7,108 nt of DNA from contig JAAYTV010000288.1 in NCBI GenBank assembly GCA_012523655.1, positions 1 through 7,108 of the forward strand, read 5' to 3'. Source of the stretch: a bacterium. GTDB lineage: Bacteria; Zhuqueibacterota; Zhuqueibacteria; Residuimicrobiales; Residuimicrobiaceae. Under the pieces are notes generated by a model. That model searched no databases, was not told the origin of the DNA, and was given only the letters and a program-made list of their open reading frames with translations. The translations under genes were made by a program, and so were the position numbers. Of the stretch, positions 6,435-7,108 are shown piece by piece (the stretch's first letter is position 1; each line of letters opens with the position of its first letter).

Positions 6435-7108
6435 TTAAAACTGGAACTCGAAACCTGCATACAGTTCGCGCGCGATGCCGAGGTACGGGTTGCCGTACTG
6501 ATCCACAGCACGATAGTAGGGGCCGTAAGGATCTCCGCCCAATTCGTACCGCGTGTCATAATTGGTGGCATCGTAATTGAGGATGTTTTCACGATCGAGA
6601 ACATTCAAGGCCTCAGCAAAGATACCGACCTTGGTGCCGCCGATCTTGAAATACTTGGTCAAACGCAGATCAGCCTGCAGGAAATAATCGCCATTGAGTT
6701 TCTCTTCGTAACGCTGGTTGGTGATACCGACGGTTTTGTTGAAACGCCACGGGCTCTTGTAGGTGGTCATGGAAGAGAGCCGGATGTCCAACGGCAGGTC
6801 GAACAGCAGCGTCAGTTTGCCCTTCCAGTCGTTGTAACCGCGGGCATAGCTGGGCCAGGTATAAGCGAGATTCCAGTCATAGGCATCATCCTGGGTGTTG
6901 TAATATAGGGTGTTGCGGGCGTTTTTGTCATCGGGCGCCAGGCTCAGCGCGGCCGTGGCCCCCTTATCATAGGCATAGGAGAGGCTCAGGTTGCCGGAAA
7001 TGCCCAGGAAACCCAGATATTTCTCGGCAGACGGGCGCTTCCACAGGTTTAACTCGATGCCGCGGCTGTCGCGATAGCCCCAGGCCTTGTAATAGGTCGA
7101 ACTGCTGA
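6435..7108 (-). CDS. TonB-dependent outer-membrane receptor, C-terminal part (5' end outside window)
   Basis: The frame is open from the right edge to the TAA at 6437-6435, giving 223 residues from the first complete codon (7106). The residues upstream of position 6791, translated by hand, continue the barrel without a break, so a start inside this stretch would be an artefact. Visible features are WGYRDSRGIELNLWKRPS (9-26), which matches the 'GxE' barrel strand typical of Oar-like receptors; many alternating amphipathic strands (ISGNLSLSYAYDK, GKLTLLFDLPLDIRLSS); FAEALNVLDRENI (163-175), like the 'NxxNxxN/R' motif near the end of these receptors; and a C-terminal LYAGFEFQF ending in Phe. TonB receptors import bound substrates across the outer membrane with energy from TonB-ExbB-ExbD. 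The plug domain and the substrate cannot be seen. The sorting-domain gene follows after 46 nt with no terminator between them. Confidence 0.85.
   Translation of the reverse strand, partial: SSSTYYKAWGYRDSRGIELNLWKRPSAEKYLGFLGISGNLSLSYAYDKGATAALSLAPDDKNARNTLYYNTQDDAYDWNLAYTWPSYARGYNDWKGKLTLLFDLPLDIRLSSMTTYKSPWRFNKTVGITNQRYEEKLNGDYFLQADLRLTKYFKIGGTKVGIFAEALNVLDRENILNYDATNYDTRYELGGDPYGPYYRAVDQYGNPYLGIARELYAGFEFQF

Noticed and set aside
6435..6791. A separate 118-residue gene starting at 6791
   Set aside because: The first codon is TTG inside a frame that stays open to the window edge, and the residues before it continue the TonB receptor barrel. It is part of the longer partial gene.

Overview
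All genes supported in this 7.1 kb window lie on the minus strand, so it is read from high to low coordinates. It most resembles a genome of the FCB group (Fibrobacterota-Chlorobiota-Bacteroidota superphylum). The reasons are an Oar-like TonB-dependent receptor end, a secreted protein with a type IX secretion (T9SS)-like C-terminal sorting domain, a PorV/PorQ-family outer-membrane protein, and a 6-bladed beta-propeller lipoprotein. The gene starts have AGGAG-type ribosome binding sites, and a lineage outside the Bacteroidota such as Calditrichota/KSB1 is plausible. That placement is an inference from gene content and was not tested phylogenetically. No RNA gene, IS element, CRISPR array or phage gene was seen.

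Block 1 (7108 down to about 2681) is a three-gene unit. The 3' part of a TonB-dependent receptor gene enters from the window edge. After 46 nt comes an 837-residue exported protein with a fibronectin-III-like region and a C-terminal sorting domain. After 41 nt more comes a 350-residue PorV/PorQ-family beta-barrel protein. The unit closes with a hairpin just after the last stop codon and then a strong Rho-independent terminator. The layout suggests an envelope system: a TonB-gated outer-membrane transporter, a secreted or surface-attached partner, and an outer-membrane protein of the family that handles sorting-domain cargo in T9SS.

Block 2 (2513 down to the left edge) is a second unit. A lipoprotein with a predicted beta-propeller fold is translationally coupled (4-nt GTGA overlap) to a membrane-anchored SGNH/GDSL-type hydrolase with a TPR segment inserted between its catalytic blocks. 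The hydrolase stop codon overlaps a possible ATG (TAATG) of a further gene that runs off the window. The 267-nt gap between the blocks holds the two hairpins and the leader of block 2; no convincing promoter was recognised there.

The most interesting part is block 1. The roughly 480-residue N-terminal part of the 837-residue protein matches no family I recognise, and it sits between a TonB receptor and a PorV homologue in a way that resembles, without homology, the SusC/SusD arrangement of Bacteroidota.
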